Of a stretch of 64,000 nucleotides of DNA, positions 1-8,651 are shown piece by piece; positions within the stretch are counted from its first letter, which is position 1; each line of letters opens with the position of its first letter. The notes beneath the pieces are model-generated. The model searched no databases. It was given only the letters and a program-made list of their open reading frames with translations, and was not told where the DNA came from. Source of the DNA: Glycomyces tritici (GTDB taxonomy: Bacteria > Actinomycetota > Actinomycetes > Mycobacteriales > Micromonosporaceae); assembly GCF_030403505.1 (NCBI RefSeq), contig NZ_JAUEMJ010000003.1, positions 682,001 through 746,000 on the forward strand, in the 5' to 3' direction. The translations under genes and the position numbers were made by a program.

Positions 1-1940
1 CCGGCGTGCTCGGCGTTGGTCGTCGGGTTGCCGTAGTTGCCGCCCCAGTTGTTCGTACCGCCGCCCGCGATGGCGCCGGCGCCCTCGGACCCGGCCGGGA
101 CCTGGAGCCACTCCAGGAAGTCCAGCTGAGCGTCGAGGCTCTTGGCCCAGTCGTCGTCCGCAGTGGGCGAGTCGGGGGCCAGGCCGCCCTCGGAGAGGGC
201 GTAAGCGGCCATGAGGTTCTGGTAGCCCTGGTGGACACCCGAGCCGCCGATGCGGAACGACCAGTCGCCGTTCATGCCGGCGCCCCATGAGTAGTACCAG
301 CTCATCAGGTAGTGGAACGAGCTCTTGCCGCTGCCGTCGGGGCAGGTGCTGATCCCGATGCAGTCGCCCGCGATCTGCTTGAAGTACTTGTCCGCCATCG
401 CGTACCGCAGGAAGTCGCCCATCTTCGAGGCGTTGTCCAGCGATCCGGAGATCTGGGACTGGGCACCCTGCTCGGTGGCCCACTGCTGGGCCATCCACGC
501 GACCTGGACGGCGCGCGCGTCGGCGTCGGGGGCCGCGGTGTAGCGCTCCTGCTGGGAGTAGGCCGAGTCGCCCACGAACAGGTCGAGGAAGCCGTTCTCA
601 CCGCCGAAGTCGAAGGTCTCGCACGACGGGTGAGCGATGGTCTCCCACGTCGACTCCGAAGAGCCGCGCTGGAAGGTGTTCATGTACGCGGGCTCGGTGG
701 TCCCGTCGCCGCACTCGCCGAACCCGTAGGCGTTGTCGACGTCCAGGATCCAGTGCATCCCGTACACCTGGTTGTTGCCGTACGTGTTCCGCAGCTCGGC
801 GCCGAGCGGGTCGTCGCCCACGGGCGCGTTGAAGTTCAGCTGCGTCGGGTAGTCGGTGATGTCGTCCGACTCCGGCGCGTACGAGGCCGGCGAGCTCGGG
901 TTGTAGTTGGTCGGGTTGAGGTCCGGGATCGCGTAGGCCTCGGTGGTCTCCCAGGCCTGGTTGTAACCGGACCAGTCGCCCGTGACCTGGCCGTAGGCCG
1001 CCTCGAGCCACATCTGGTAGCTCAGGGCCTCCGAGGTGGTCTCGTGCCCGTAGTCGGGCGCTTCGACGATGAGCTCCTCCACCGAGTGGTAGGGGACGCC
1101 CGTCTCGTGCAGGTACGGGGAGTCCGCGCCCGCGAGCTGGTCGTACATCGCGAGGAAGCGCTCTTCGTTCTCCGTGACCTCGCCGAGGTCGGCGATCGTG
1201 ACGACCACCTGGATCGGGTCGAAGCCGGGGGCGGAGACCGTGAAGGTCGCCGAGTCGCCCGGGGCCGCGTTCGCGGTGGCGCTGAAGGTGACCGGCTTGG
1301 TCGCCGTCGCGCCGGACGCGAAGCTGAGCGTGCCGCCGGAGGCGACCGAGATGGCGGTCGAGCCGGAGGTGCGCGCGGTGGTCACGGTCGCGGCCGAGGT
1401 GGTGGCGGCGGAGAAGCCGACGTCGATCGAGGCGGTGGCGCCGGCGTCGATCACGACGTTGGTGCGGGAGACCTCGAGCTCGGGTTCGACCGGGGTGACG
1501 CTGCCGCAGGTCTCACCGTTGACCTTGACGCCGGTGGGGGCGGTGGCCGCACCGGAGCCGATGAAGCCGAACACCTCCCGCTTCTGACCGGACGCGACGG
1601 TGCCGTTCCAGCCCACGTCGCCGCCCCTGAAGGTGGAGCCGCTCTGGCTCCAGTCGACGTTCCACGCGTTGGCGACCGAGGTCCCGGCGGGGAACTGCCA
1701 TTCGAGGTCCCAGCCGTTGAGCCCGGCGGTGCCGCCGGTCAGGCTCACGTTGGCCTGGAAGCCGCCGCCCCAGGTGGAGACGACTTTGTATTCGAAACCA
1801 CCGCAGGTGGGGTTGGCGAAGGCCTGAGGGGCGGCCACTACCGCGAGGGCGCCCACGAGGGCGACCGGCAGCGTCACCGCAGCCGCGCGGCGCCATCGGC
1901 GCTTGGCGCGCCGCGGCGGGGCCAGGTTGTCGAGATCCAT
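1..1940 (-). CDS. Secreted GH48 cellulase with N-terminal CBM2 (partial, runs off left edge)
   Basis: The first 646 residues are visible; the 3' end lies outside the window. Order: a signal peptide ending near PQAFA, a family 2 cellulose-binding module (about residues 42-135, with CGGFEYKV, spaced Trp residues and a closing Cys), an Ig-like linker domain (about 150-245), then the glycoside hydrolase family 48 domain. GH48 is recognised from MSWYYSWGAGMNGDWSFRIG followed by HQGYQNLMAAYAL. GH48 enzymes are processive cellobiohydrolases that release cellobiose outside the cell. The ATG at 1938-1940 has AGGAG 8 nt upstream. The gene is divergent from cebE, and two CebR-type operators lie in its leader, so it is probably induced with cellobiose import. 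High confidence in family; the C-terminus cannot be assessed. Confidence 0.93.
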   Translation of the reverse strand, partial: MDLDNLAPPRRAKRRWRRAAAVTLPVALVGALAVVAAPQAFANPTCGGFEYKVVSTWGGGFQANVSLTGGTAGLNGWDLEWQFPAGTSVANAWNVDWSQSGSTFRGGDVGWNGTVASGQKREVFGFIGSGAATAPTGVKVNGETCGSVTPVEPELEVSRTNVVIDAGATASIDVGFSAATTSAATVTTARTSGSTAISVASGGTLSFASGATATKPVTFSATANAAPGDSATFTVSAPGFDPIQVVVTIADLGEVTENEERFLAMYDQLAGADSPYLHETGVPYHSVEELIVEAPDYGHETTSEALSYQMWLEAAYGQVTGDWSGYNQAWETTEAYAIPDLNPTNYNPSSPASYAPESDDITDYPTQLNFNAPVGDDPLGAELRNTYGNNQVYGMHWILDVDNAYGFGECGDGTTEPAYMNTFQRGSSESTWETIAHPSCETFDFGGENGFLDLFVGDSAYSQQERYTAAPDADARAVQVAWMAQQWATEQGAQSQISGSLDNASKMGDFLRYAMADKYFKQIAGDCIGISTCPDGSGKSSFHYLMSWYYSWGAGMNGDWSFRIGGSGVHQGYQNLMAAYALSEGGLAPDSPTADDDWAKSLDAQLDFLEWLQVPAGSEGAGAIAGGGTNNWGGNYGNPTTNAEHA

Positions 1941-1975
1941 TTTGGCTACTCCTGTGGGTGGTGTGTCCGTTTTCG

Positions 1976-1989
1976 TGGGAGCGCTCATG
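1976..1989. promoter_or_regulatory. CebR-type operator, proximal to GH48 gene
   Basis: TGGGAGCGCTCATG matches 11 of 14 positions of the CebR/CelR palindrome TGGGAGCGCTCCCA known from Streptomyces and Thermobifida. It lies in the 5' leader of the cellulase gene. It is weaker than the partner box at 2041. Confidence 0.7.
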
Positions 1990-2040
1990 CCGGGATGGCC
2001 CCCTTCGAACCGCACGAGTGGAACGAATCGGACCGATTTG

Positions 2041-2054
2041 CGGAAGCGCTCCCA
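2041..2054. promoter_or_regulatory. CebR-type operator, distal to GH48 gene
   Basis: CGGAAGCGCTCCCA matches 12 of 14 positions of the CebR palindrome. It sits just downstream of the inferred -10 of the cellulase promoter, where repressor binding would block transcription. With the box at 1976 it forms a two-site arrangement about 65 bp apart. Confidence 0.8.
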
Positions 2055-2081
2055 AGTCATGCTGCCAACCAGCAGGCCTAA

Positions 2082-2099
2082 ATGTCAATACATTGACAT
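2082..2099. promoter_or_regulatory. Perfect 8+2+8 palindrome overlapping -35 region
   Basis: ATGTCAATACATTGACAT has two perfect 8-bp arms around an AC spacer. It differs from the CebR box and is AT-rich compared with its surroundings. It contains TTGACA on both strands. It could be simply the -35 element of the cellulase gene or a binding site for a second regulator. Confidence 0.5.
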
Positions 2100-2292
2100 C
2101 TCTAAATTTCTACCCCGACCGGCGCATACGTCGCCCGTTGGCAAACATTTTTCCAGTTCAGAGGCCCGTTTTGTCGACTGCACAGTTATAGATCTGCGAC
2201 CTTCGATTTCCGAGCCGTGGGCGGCGCTGTAACAACCGAGTAACGACCCTCACACCCGGACTTGCGCTGTGGAACACGCTCCCGTACGATCC

Positions 2293-2306
2293 TGGTATCG
2301 CTCCCA
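2293..2306. promoter_or_regulatory. CebR-type operator upstream of cebE
   Basis: TGGTATCGCTCCCA matches 12 of 14 positions of the CebR palindrome and lies about 155 bp before the cebE start. It is the only good box I see before the transporter operon and supports cellobiose-responsive repression by the CebR encoded at its end. Confidence 0.7.
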
Positions 2307-2459
2307 AGGGCGATCGCCTCGGCGGTTCAGCCGCGGGCCGCCGTGCACCCACGGCGGCCCGCACCCCCCGCCGCCGCGGGCGCCAAGGCAAGTCCAGTCC
2401 CTCAAAACCCCTCTGGAAACACAAAGCGCCGCCGAGGCGCCCGGAAGGAACCAGCAAAG

Positions 2460-3800
2460 ATGCATTTCCTCAATCGCAAGAACGGCAGGATCGCCCTCGC
2501 GGCCTTCGCCGCAGGCGCACTCGCGGTCACATCCGCGTGCAGCGGCGACGGTGACGGCGGCGACGACTCGACCGGCGAAGACGGCAAGATCAAGCTGACC
2601 GTCTCCACCTTCAACACCTTCGGCTACGTCCAAGCCGGCTTCGAGGCCATGTACGAAGAGGCCAACCCGAACATCGACGTCGTCTTCGAAGGCGACGGTG
2701 TCGGCTTCGACGCCGAGTACCGTCCCGCCCTCGAGACCGCGCTCGACGCCGGCTCCGGCTTCGGCGACGTCGTCGCCATGGACGAGCAGGCCACGCCGCA
2801 GCTCTTCCAGAACGGCGACCTCTGGTACGACCTGAGCGCGTACGAGAGCCGCTCGGCCGACTACACCGAGAACACCTGGAACCTCGGGCACACCCCCGAG
2901 GACAAGCTCGTGGGCCTCGGCACCGACATCGGCGGCATGGCCATGTGCTACCGCTCCGACCTGTTCGCGGCGGCCGGCCTCCCGACCGACCGCGAGGAAG
3001 TCGCCGCGGCCTGGTCCGACTGGGACGGCTTCAAGGCCCTCGCCCAGCAGTACGTCGACGCCGAGACCGGCACCGCCTTCGTCGACAACGGCACCCAGCT
3101 GCAGAACGCCATGCTGAGCCAGTTCGCCGGCACCGGCGACGGCGAGATGTACGTCGACAACGACGGCAACCTCACCCTCGACTCCGCCGCCGCGACCGAA
3201 TCGCTCGACATCATCCTCGAGCTCACCGAGATGGGCGCCGTCGGCAACTTCCCGTCATGGGGCGAGGAGTGGAACGCGGCCATGGCCAGCGGCGGTTTCG
3301 CCGTCATGCCGTGCCCGGGTTGGATGGCGACCGCCGTCATCGAGCCCACCTCCGGCCCGGACAACGCCGGCAAGTGGGACATGGCCGCCGCGCCCGGCGT
3401 GGCCGGCAACTGGGGCGGCTCGTTCCTGGCCGTTCCCGCCGCGGGCCCGCACCCCGAGGAGGCCGCCGCCCTCGCTGACTGGCTGACCCAGCCCGAGCAG
3501 CAGATCCTCGTCTACGAAGCCGTCGGCAACTTCCCGTCCTCGCCCGCCGCCCAGGCGGACCCGCGAGTGGCCGACAAGACCAGCGCGTACTTCAACGAGG
3601 CCCCGGTCGGCGCGATCCTCTCCGCTTCGATCCAGTCGTTCCCGGCCCTCGAGTACTCGTTCTTCCACCCGCCGGTGAAGGGCGCGGTCGAGACGACCAT
3701 CAACGGCATCGTCGACGGGTCCATCCCGCTCGCCGACGCCCGCGACGCGATCAAGACCGCCGCTGAAGACGCCGTCGAACTGGCCGGCGCCGGCCTGTAA
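2460..3800 (+). CDS. cebE: Cellobiose/cellodextrin ABC transporter substrate-binding lipoprotein
   Basis: A 446-residue family 1 extracellular solute-binding protein. The N-terminus is basic (NRKNGR), then hydrophobic, ending at a lipobox-like TSAC with the Cys at residue 27, then an acidic Gly/Asp-rich tether, as expected for a membrane-anchored lipoprotein. It would capture cello-oligosaccharides released by the GH48 enzyme and deliver them to CebF/CebG. The ATG at 2460 is preceded by AAGGAA. The open frame extends upstream, but only this start gives a signal peptide. It is the first gene of cebEFG-bglC-cebR and is followed by strong intercistronic hairpins. Substrate assignment rests on the adjacent bglC, cebR and cellulase genes. 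Confidence 0.9.
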   Translation: MHFLNRKNGRIALAAFAAGALAVTSACSGDGDGGDDSTGEDGKIKLTVSTFNTFGYVQAGFEAMYEEANPNIDVVFEGDGVGFDAEYRPALETALDAGSGFGDVVAMDEQATPQLFQNGDLWYDLSAYESRSADYTENTWNLGHTPEDKLVGLGTDIGGMAMCYRSDLFAAAGLPTDREEVAAAWSDWDGFKALAQQYVDAETGTAFVDNGTQLQNAMLSQFAGTGDGEMYVDNDGNLTLDSAAATESLDIILELTEMGAVGNFPSWGEEWNAAMASGGFAVMPCPGWMATAVIEPTSGPDNAGKWDMAAAPGVAGNWGGSFLAVPAAGPHPEEAAALADWLTQPEQQILVYEAVGNFPSSPAAQADPRVADKTSAYFNEAPVGAILSASIQSFPALEYSFFHPPVKGAVETTINGIVDGSIPLADARDAIKTAAEDAVELAGAGL

Positions 3801-4173
3801 CCCCGGCGGTCCGGCCCGGTGGAACCTGCCTCCGCCGGGCCGGACCAAAGGTCCGGACCCGTCCCGGGTCGCGGCTCTCGAGCCGCGGCCCGCAAACGCC
3901 CCGGATCCAGTGCCGCCAGTGAGGGACCGGCGCCGAACGCCTCCCAGCATCCGTTCGGCGCAACCCCCCAGGACCCGGTCCCTCCAGGCGGCACCATGTC
4001 GGCCCGCCGCGCCCCAACCCGCGGCGGGCCGGCTCCCCGAAACGCACCGTCCCCGCCTCTGCGACCGGCACACGCAGGAGACCACCGCCGGGACCGCGAC
4101 CAGCTCGGCAGGCGTCGCCGCGACCGTCCCCCCGGCGGCGCTCGCGAGCCGCAACTCGGCAAGGAAGGCCTTC
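3801..4173 (+). promoter_or_regulatory. Intercistronic hairpin region between cebE and cebF
   Basis: A 373-nt gap inside an otherwise overlapping operon. A perfect 12-bp stem pairs 3808-3819 (GGTCCGGCCCGG) with 3835-3846 (CCGGGCCGGACC). The right arm can instead pair across AAA with GGTCCGG at 3850-3856, so the two hairpins exclude each other. A further stem-loop lies at 3866-3891. Such structures often lower expression of the permease genes relative to the binding protein; the switching idea is inference. The cebF frame is open upstream through 3910-4173, but I see no reason to call it coding. Confidence 0.65.
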
Positions 4174-5115
4174 ATGACCACCCAGAACACCGCACCGCGC
4201 CTGACCTTGCGCGAGCGGTTGACCCGCCTCGACGTCAAAGCGATGCCGTACGCGCTGGTCTCCCCCTACTTCATCCTCTTCGCGCTCTTCGGCGTCTTCC
4301 CCATGGGCTACACGCTGTACGCGTCCTTGCACGAGTGGAAGATGGGCAACCCCACCCGCACGTTCGTCGGGCTCGACAACTACACGTTCCTGCTCACCAC
4401 GTACGACCGGTTCAACTGGTCGATCGTCAACACCCTGGGCATGTTCGTCATCGCCACGGTGCCGCAGATCGTGTGCGCCATGATGGTCGCCAACGCGCTG
4501 AACAAGCGCCTGCGCCGGCCCCTGCTCTGGCGCATGCTCATCCTCGCCCCGATCGTCACCTCCGTGATCGCCGTCGGCGTCATCTTCGCCCGCATCTGGG
4601 GCAACGAGTACGGCATGGTCAACGGGGCCCTGGAGCTCATCGGCCTCGAAGGGGTCAACTGGCAGGGCGGCCGGCTCTCCTCCTGGTTCGCCATCTCCTC
4701 CATGGTCGACTGGCGCTGGATGGGCTACAACGCGCTGATCTTCCTGGCCGCCATGCAGACCATCCCGAAGAACCTGTACGAGGCCGCCACGGTCGACGGC
4801 GCCTCCCCGCGCCAGCAGTTCTGGAAGATCACGATCCCGCAGCTCAAGCCGATCCTCATCTTCACCGTCTTCGTCTCCTCCGTCGGCGGCATGACGCTCT
4901 TCGCCGAGCCGCTGATGTTCGCGCCCGGCGTCGGCCAGCTGGGCGGCGGCTCCACCGGCCAGTTCCAGACCACCACGATGGTCATCGTCGACATCCTGCG
5001 CACCCACGGCAACTACGGCATCTCGTCGGCCGCCGGCTGGCTGCTGTTCCTCGTCATCGGGGTCGTCGCGGCCCTCAACTTCCTCGTCGTCAACCGCATC
5101 CAGGGGAACAAATGA
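4174..5115 (+). CDS. cebF: Cellobiose ABC transporter permease CebF
   Basis: A 313-residue inner-membrane permease of the MalF type with about six hydrophobic segments starting at ALVSPYFILFALFGVFPMGY. The ABC-interacting EAA loop is visible as YEAATVDGASPRQQFWKITI. It pairs with CebG to form the membrane channel; the ATPase is probably a shared MsiK-like protein encoded elsewhere, since none is in this operon. The ATG at 4174 has AAGGAAGG 5 nt upstream. The stop overlaps the start of cebG (ATGA), indicating translational coupling. Confidence 0.92.
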   Translation: MTTQNTAPRLTLRERLTRLDVKAMPYALVSPYFILFALFGVFPMGYTLYASLHEWKMGNPTRTFVGLDNYTFLLTTYDRFNWSIVNTLGMFVIATVPQIVCAMMVANALNKRLRRPLLWRMLILAPIVTSVIAVGVIFARIWGNEYGMVNGALELIGLEGVNWQGGRLSSWFAISSMVDWRWMGYNALIFLAAMQTIPKNLYEAATVDGASPRQQFWKITIPQLKPILIFTVFVSSVGGMTLFAEPLMFAPGVGQLGGGSTGQFQTTTMVIVDILRTHGNYGISSAAGWLLFLVIGVVAALNFLVVNRIQGNK

Positions 5116-6044
5116 GCACCGCAACCGCCCCGCGCAGCACCGTCCCCGCCAGCGCGCCGAAGCGCCCCGCGAAGCCGCCGCGCAAGAAGAAGCGCAAAGA
5201 GGGCATCGAATCCGAGGGCGTCTTCGCGCCCACCATGATGACCCGCATCGGGCTCATCGGCGTCGCGATCCTCTCGGTCTTCCCGCTGTACTGGATGTTC
5301 GTCATCGCCACCCGGAGCACCTCGGACGCCGCGGGCTTCCCGCCCGCGCTCCTGCCCGGCGGCAACCTCGGCGAGCACGTCCGGACGGTGTTCTCCCACC
5401 CTGAGGCCGACCTGCTGCTGGGGCTGCGGAACTCGTTCATCGTCACCGGGACCGTCACGCTCTCCGTGGTGCTCATCTCGACGCTCGGCGGGTTCGCGTT
5501 CGCCAAGCTGAAGTTCCGCGGCTCGAAGATCCTCATGGGAACGGTGCTGTTCTCCATGATGGTGCCGCTGCAGCAGCTGGGCATGGTGCCGCTGTTCATG
5601 ATCATGGTCGAGCTGGAATGGCTCGACACGCTGCAGGCCGTGATCCTGCCGTTCCTGGTCAACGGCTTCGGCATGTTCCTCATGCGCCAGTACTGCGAGC
5701 AGGCCGTGCCCGACGAGATCATCGAGGCCGCCCGCATCGACGGCGCCACGACCTTCGGGATCTGGTGGCGGATCGTGCTCCCGGCCCTGCGCCCGGCGAT
5801 GGTCGTCCTCGGCCTGCTGACCTTCATGCTGAACTGGAACGAGTTCATCTGGCCGTTCATGGTCCTCAGCGACGAGAACCCCACGGTGCAGCTCGCGATC
5901 CGGCAGGCCTCGACCGCCATGTTCGCCGCGGACATGTCGCTGGTCTTCACCTGCACTCTGATCTCGATCATCCCAGTCGCGATCCTGTTCGTAGTGTTCG
6001 GACGGCAGATCGTGCACGGCATCATGGAAGGTTCAGGCAAGTAA
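5112..6044 (+). CDS. cebG: Cellobiose ABC transporter permease CebG
   Basis: A 310-residue MalG-type permease. A basic cytoplasmic N-terminus (KPPRKKKRKEG) precedes about six membrane spans, and the EAA loop reads IEAARIDGATTFGIWWRIVL. It is the partner of CebF for import of cello-oligosaccharides. Its ATG at 5112 overlaps the cebF stop by 4 nt, and its TAA overlaps the bglC ATG by 1 nt, so three genes are translationally coupled. The usual length of the family is matched. Confidence 0.92.
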   Translation: MSTATAPRSTVPASAPKRPAKPPRKKKRKEGIESEGVFAPTMMTRIGLIGVAILSVFPLYWMFVIATRSTSDAAGFPPALLPGGNLGEHVRTVFSHPEADLLLGLRNSFIVTGTVTLSVVLISTLGGFAFAKLKFRGSKILMGTVLFSMMVPLQQLGMVPLFMIMVELEWLDTLQAVILPFLVNGFGMFLMRQYCEQAVPDEIIEAARIDGATTFGIWWRIVLPALRPAMVVLGLLTFMLNWNEFIWPFMVLSDENPTVQLAIRQASTAMFAADMSLVFTCTLISIIPVAILFVVFGRQIVHGIMEGSGK

Positions 6045-7465
6045 TGACCAACGAAAACGAAACCGCCACGCTCGCGTCGCGGTTCCCAACCGGGTTCACC
6101 TGGGGCGCGGCGACCTCCTCATACCAAGTCGAAGGGTCGACCGGCGCCGACGGCCGCGGCCCGTCCATCTGGGACGCGTTCGTGAACGAGCCGGGCCGGG
6201 TCGTCGACGGCTCCAACGGCGACACCGCGATCGACTCCTACCGCAGCATCCCCGAGGACGTCGCCACCATCAAGGCCCTCGGGCTGGGCGCGTACCGCTT
6301 CTCGCTGTCGTGGCCCCGGATCTGCCCCGACGGTGACGAGCGCGTCAACGAGGCGGGCCTCGCGTACTACTCCAACCTCGTGGACGCCCTCCTCGCGGAG
6401 GGCATCACCCCGTGGATCACCCTCTACCACTGGGACCTCCCGCAGGCCCTCGAAGACGCCGGCGGGTGGCCCGAGCGGGCCACCGCCGAGCGCTTCGGCC
6501 GGTTCGCGTCCATCGCCCACGCGGCCCTCGGCGACCGCGTCAAGCACTGGATCACCGTGAACGAGCCCTGGTGCGCCGCGTTCCTCGGCTACGCCTCCGG
6601 CGAGCACGCCCCCGGGCGCCGCGAGCCGGCCGCGTCCATCGCCGCCGCGCACCACCTCATGCTCGGCCACGGCCTCGCCGCCCGCGCCATCAAGGCCGCG
6701 GACCCGGAGGCGGTCGTGAGCGTCGGGTTGAACTTCTACCCGATCCACGCCGCCACCGAGACCCCCGTCGACCTCGACGCCGCGCGCCGCATCGACGGCG
6801 TGCAGAACCGCTGGTTCACCGAGGCGGCGCTGCGCGGGGCCTACCCCGAGGACATCGTCGAGGACTTCAAGGCGATCTCGGACTTCTCGTTCATCGAGGA
6901 CGGCGACATGGAGACGATCAACGCTCCCGTGGACGTGCTCTCGGTGAACTACTACAGCCGTTTCACCGTTACCGGTAACGGGGGCGCGACCTCGGCTTCC
7001 GCCGCTCCCACGGGCGCCGGATCGGCGTGGCCGGCCAACGAGCACATCGGGTTCGTCTCCTCCGGGCTCCCGGTGACCGACATGGGCTGGGAGATCGACC
7101 CCGGCGGGTTGACCGAGACCCTCACCCGGCTGCACGCGGCCCACCCGCAGGTGCGGCTCGCGGTGACCGAGAACGGCTCGGCGTTCCCCGACAAGATCGA
7201 GGACGGCGAGATCCACGACCCCGAACGGCTCGAGTACGCTCGCGCCCACCTGGCGGCCTGCGCCGACGCCGTCGACGCGGGTGTCCCCCTGGTGGGCTAT
7301 TTCGCCTGGTCCCTGGCCGACAACTTCGAGTGGGCCTGGGGATACACGAAGCGGTTCGGACTGGTGTACGTCGACTTCGAGACCGGCGAGCGCTCGGTCA
7401 AGGACTCCGGGCGCTGGTACGGCGACCTGGTGCGGCGGGCCCGTGCGAACCGTGAGGCAGAATAG
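6044..7465 (+). CDS. bglC: Glycoside hydrolase family 1 beta-glucosidase
   Basis: A 473-residue GH1 enzyme with no signal peptide, so it is cytoplasmic. The general acid/base is Glu174 in TVNEPW and the nucleophile is Glu376 in AVTENGS, both in their canonical family contexts. FTWGAATSSYQVEG at the N-terminus is the usual GH1 signature. It would hydrolyse imported cellobiose and short cellodextrins to glucose. It is coupled to cebG by a TAATG overlap. In Streptomyces the equivalent bglC occupies the same place in the ceb operon, which supports the name. Confidence 0.93.
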   Translation: MTNENETATLASRFPTGFTWGAATSSYQVEGSTGADGRGPSIWDAFVNEPGRVVDGSNGDTAIDSYRSIPEDVATIKALGLGAYRFSLSWPRICPDGDERVNEAGLAYYSNLVDALLAEGITPWITLYHWDLPQALEDAGGWPERATAERFGRFASIAHAALGDRVKHWITVNEPWCAAFLGYASGEHAPGRREPAASIAAAHHLMLGHGLAARAIKAADPEAVVSVGLNFYPIHAATETPVDLDAARRIDGVQNRWFTEAALRGAYPEDIVEDFKAISDFSFIEDGDMETINAPVDVLSVNYYSRFTVTGNGGATSASAAPTGAGSAWPANEHIGFVSSGLPVTDMGWEIDPGGLTETLTRLHAAHPQVRLAVTENGSAFPDKIEDGEIHDPERLEYARAHLAACADAVDAGVPLVGYFAWSLADNFEWAWGYTKRFGLVYVDFETGERSVKDSGRWYGDLVRRARANREAE

Positions 7466-7498
7466 ACCCACACAAACCGTTGCCCGAGGTGATGCACG

Positions 7499-8572
7499 AT
7501 GACCGAGACCCAGCTTGAGGCGCCCGGCGAGCCCTTGAAGAGCGAACGCCGCCGCCGCTCCGGCGGCCGGCCGACCCTCGACACCGTCGCCCGCCACGCC
7601 GGCGTGGGCCGGGGTACGGTCTCGCGCGTCATCAACGGCTCCCCCAAGGTCGCCGAGGACACGAGGGCGGCGGTCCTGGCCGCGATAAAGGAGCTGGGGT
7701 ACGTCCCCAACCAGGCGGCCCGGACCCTCGTCACCCAGCGCACGGACACCGTGGCACTGGTCGTGACGGAGTCGCAGGAGTGGCTGTGGTCGGAGCCGTT
7801 CTTCGCCGGCGTGCTGCGCGGTATCACCGAGCAGCTGGCCGAGGAGAACATGCGGCTCATGCTGACCTTCGCCCCGCGCGACGGCAGCCGGGCCGACCTC
7901 GAGGCGTACCTCCTCGGGCAGCACGTCGACGGCGTCATGATGGTCTCGAGCCACTCCGGCGACCCGCTGCCGGAGCGGCTCGAAGACGCCGGCATCCCCA
8001 TCGTCCTGTGCGGCACGCCCGCCGGATTCCGCCCGATCGCGTACGTCGACTGCGACAACCGCTCGGGCGCCCGGCAGGCCGTGGAGTACCTGGCCGAGAA
8101 GGGCCACAAGCGGATCGGCCTCATCGCCGGCCCGCAGGACATGGCCGTGGGCGTCGACCGCCTCTCGGGCTACCGGGACGGCCTCCGCGGCCACCGGCTG
8201 CCCGTCGAGGAGTCGCTCGTCTCGGTCGCCGAAGGATTCGACGAGGCCAGCGGCATCAAGGCCGCCCGGCACCTCTTCGACACCGCCGGCGACCTCGACG
8301 CGGTCTTCGCGCACTCCGACCCGCTCGCGATCGCGACGCTCCGCGTCGCCCGCGAGCGCGGCATCCGCGTCCCCGAGGACCTGGCGCTCGTCGGCTTCGA
8401 CGACTCGCCGCTCTCCGAGGTGGCCGAACCGCCGCTCACCACCGTGCACCAACCGACCGAGACGATGGGCCGCGAGATGGCCCGCCTCCTGTGCGGCCGC
8501 ATCCGCGGCGAGGAGGCCGGACCGCTGGTGACGATCCTCGGCACGAGAATCGTCGTCCGCGAATCCGCTTAA
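7499..8572 (+). CDS. cebR: LacI-family repressor CebR
   Basis: A 357-residue LacI-type regulator. The helix-turn-helix is at about residues 28-50 (TVARHAGVGRGTVSRVINGS), followed by the hinge (GYVPNQAARTLV) and a periplasmic-binding-protein-like sensor domain ending near residue 355. Known CebR proteins bind TGGGAGCGCTCCCA and are released by cellobiose. Three near matches to that site occur at 1976, 2041 and 2293. The ATG at 7499 has GAGGTGAT upstream. Here the repressor gene is the last gene of the operon it probably controls, giving negative autoregulation; in S. coelicolor cebR lies upstream and is separate. Confidence 0.92.
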   Translation: MTETQLEAPGEPLKSERRRRSGGRPTLDTVARHAGVGRGTVSRVINGSPKVAEDTRAAVLAAIKELGYVPNQAARTLVTQRTDTVALVVTESQEWLWSEPFFAGVLRGITEQLAEENMRLMLTFAPRDGSRADLEAYLLGQHVDGVMMVSSHSGDPLPERLEDAGIPIVLCGTPAGFRPIAYVDCDNRSGARQAVEYLAEKGHKRIGLIAGPQDMAVGVDRLSGYRDGLRGHRLPVEESLVSVAEGFDEASGIKAARHLFDTAGDLDAVFAHSDPLAIATLRVARERGIRVPEDLALVGFDDSPLSEVAEPPLTTVHQPTETMGREMARLLCGRIRGEEAGPLVTILGTRIVVRESA

Positions 8573-8583
8573 GTGACAACGAG

Positions 8584-8615
8584 AAGGGCCCGGCTCCAGT
8601 GGAGCCGGGCCCTTT
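8584..8615. terminator. Bidirectional terminator between cebR and FG-GAP gene A
   Basis: A 14-bp stem (AAGGGCCCGGCTCC / GGAGCCGGGCCCTT) with a 3-nt AGT loop lies in the gap between the convergent cebR and FG-GAP gene ends. A short T run follows on the plus side and the hairpin is close to symmetrical, so it can serve both strands. Confidence 0.85.
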
Positions 8616-8651
8616 CAGTCCTATTGGTGTCCCCGCGATCGAAGGCGGCCG

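Larger units (their letters stand above)
1941..2459. promoter_or_regulatory. Divergent regulatory region between the GH48 gene and cebE
   Basis: This 519 bp gap carries no gene I can support. It holds the control sites described separately: two CebR-like boxes near the cellulase gene, an 18-bp palindrome containing TTGACA on both strands, and one CebR-like box upstream of cebE. On the minus strand, TTGACA within the palindrome followed about 18 nt later by CAGCAT could be the -35/-10 of the cellulase promoter. The first CebR box would then sit just downstream of that -10. Confidence 0.7.

Noticed and set aside
312..2081. Long plus-strand frame opposite the GH48 gene
   Set aside because: The minus strand encodes CBM2 and GH48 motifs with a signal peptide and ribosome-binding site; the plus frame has no recognisable domain.
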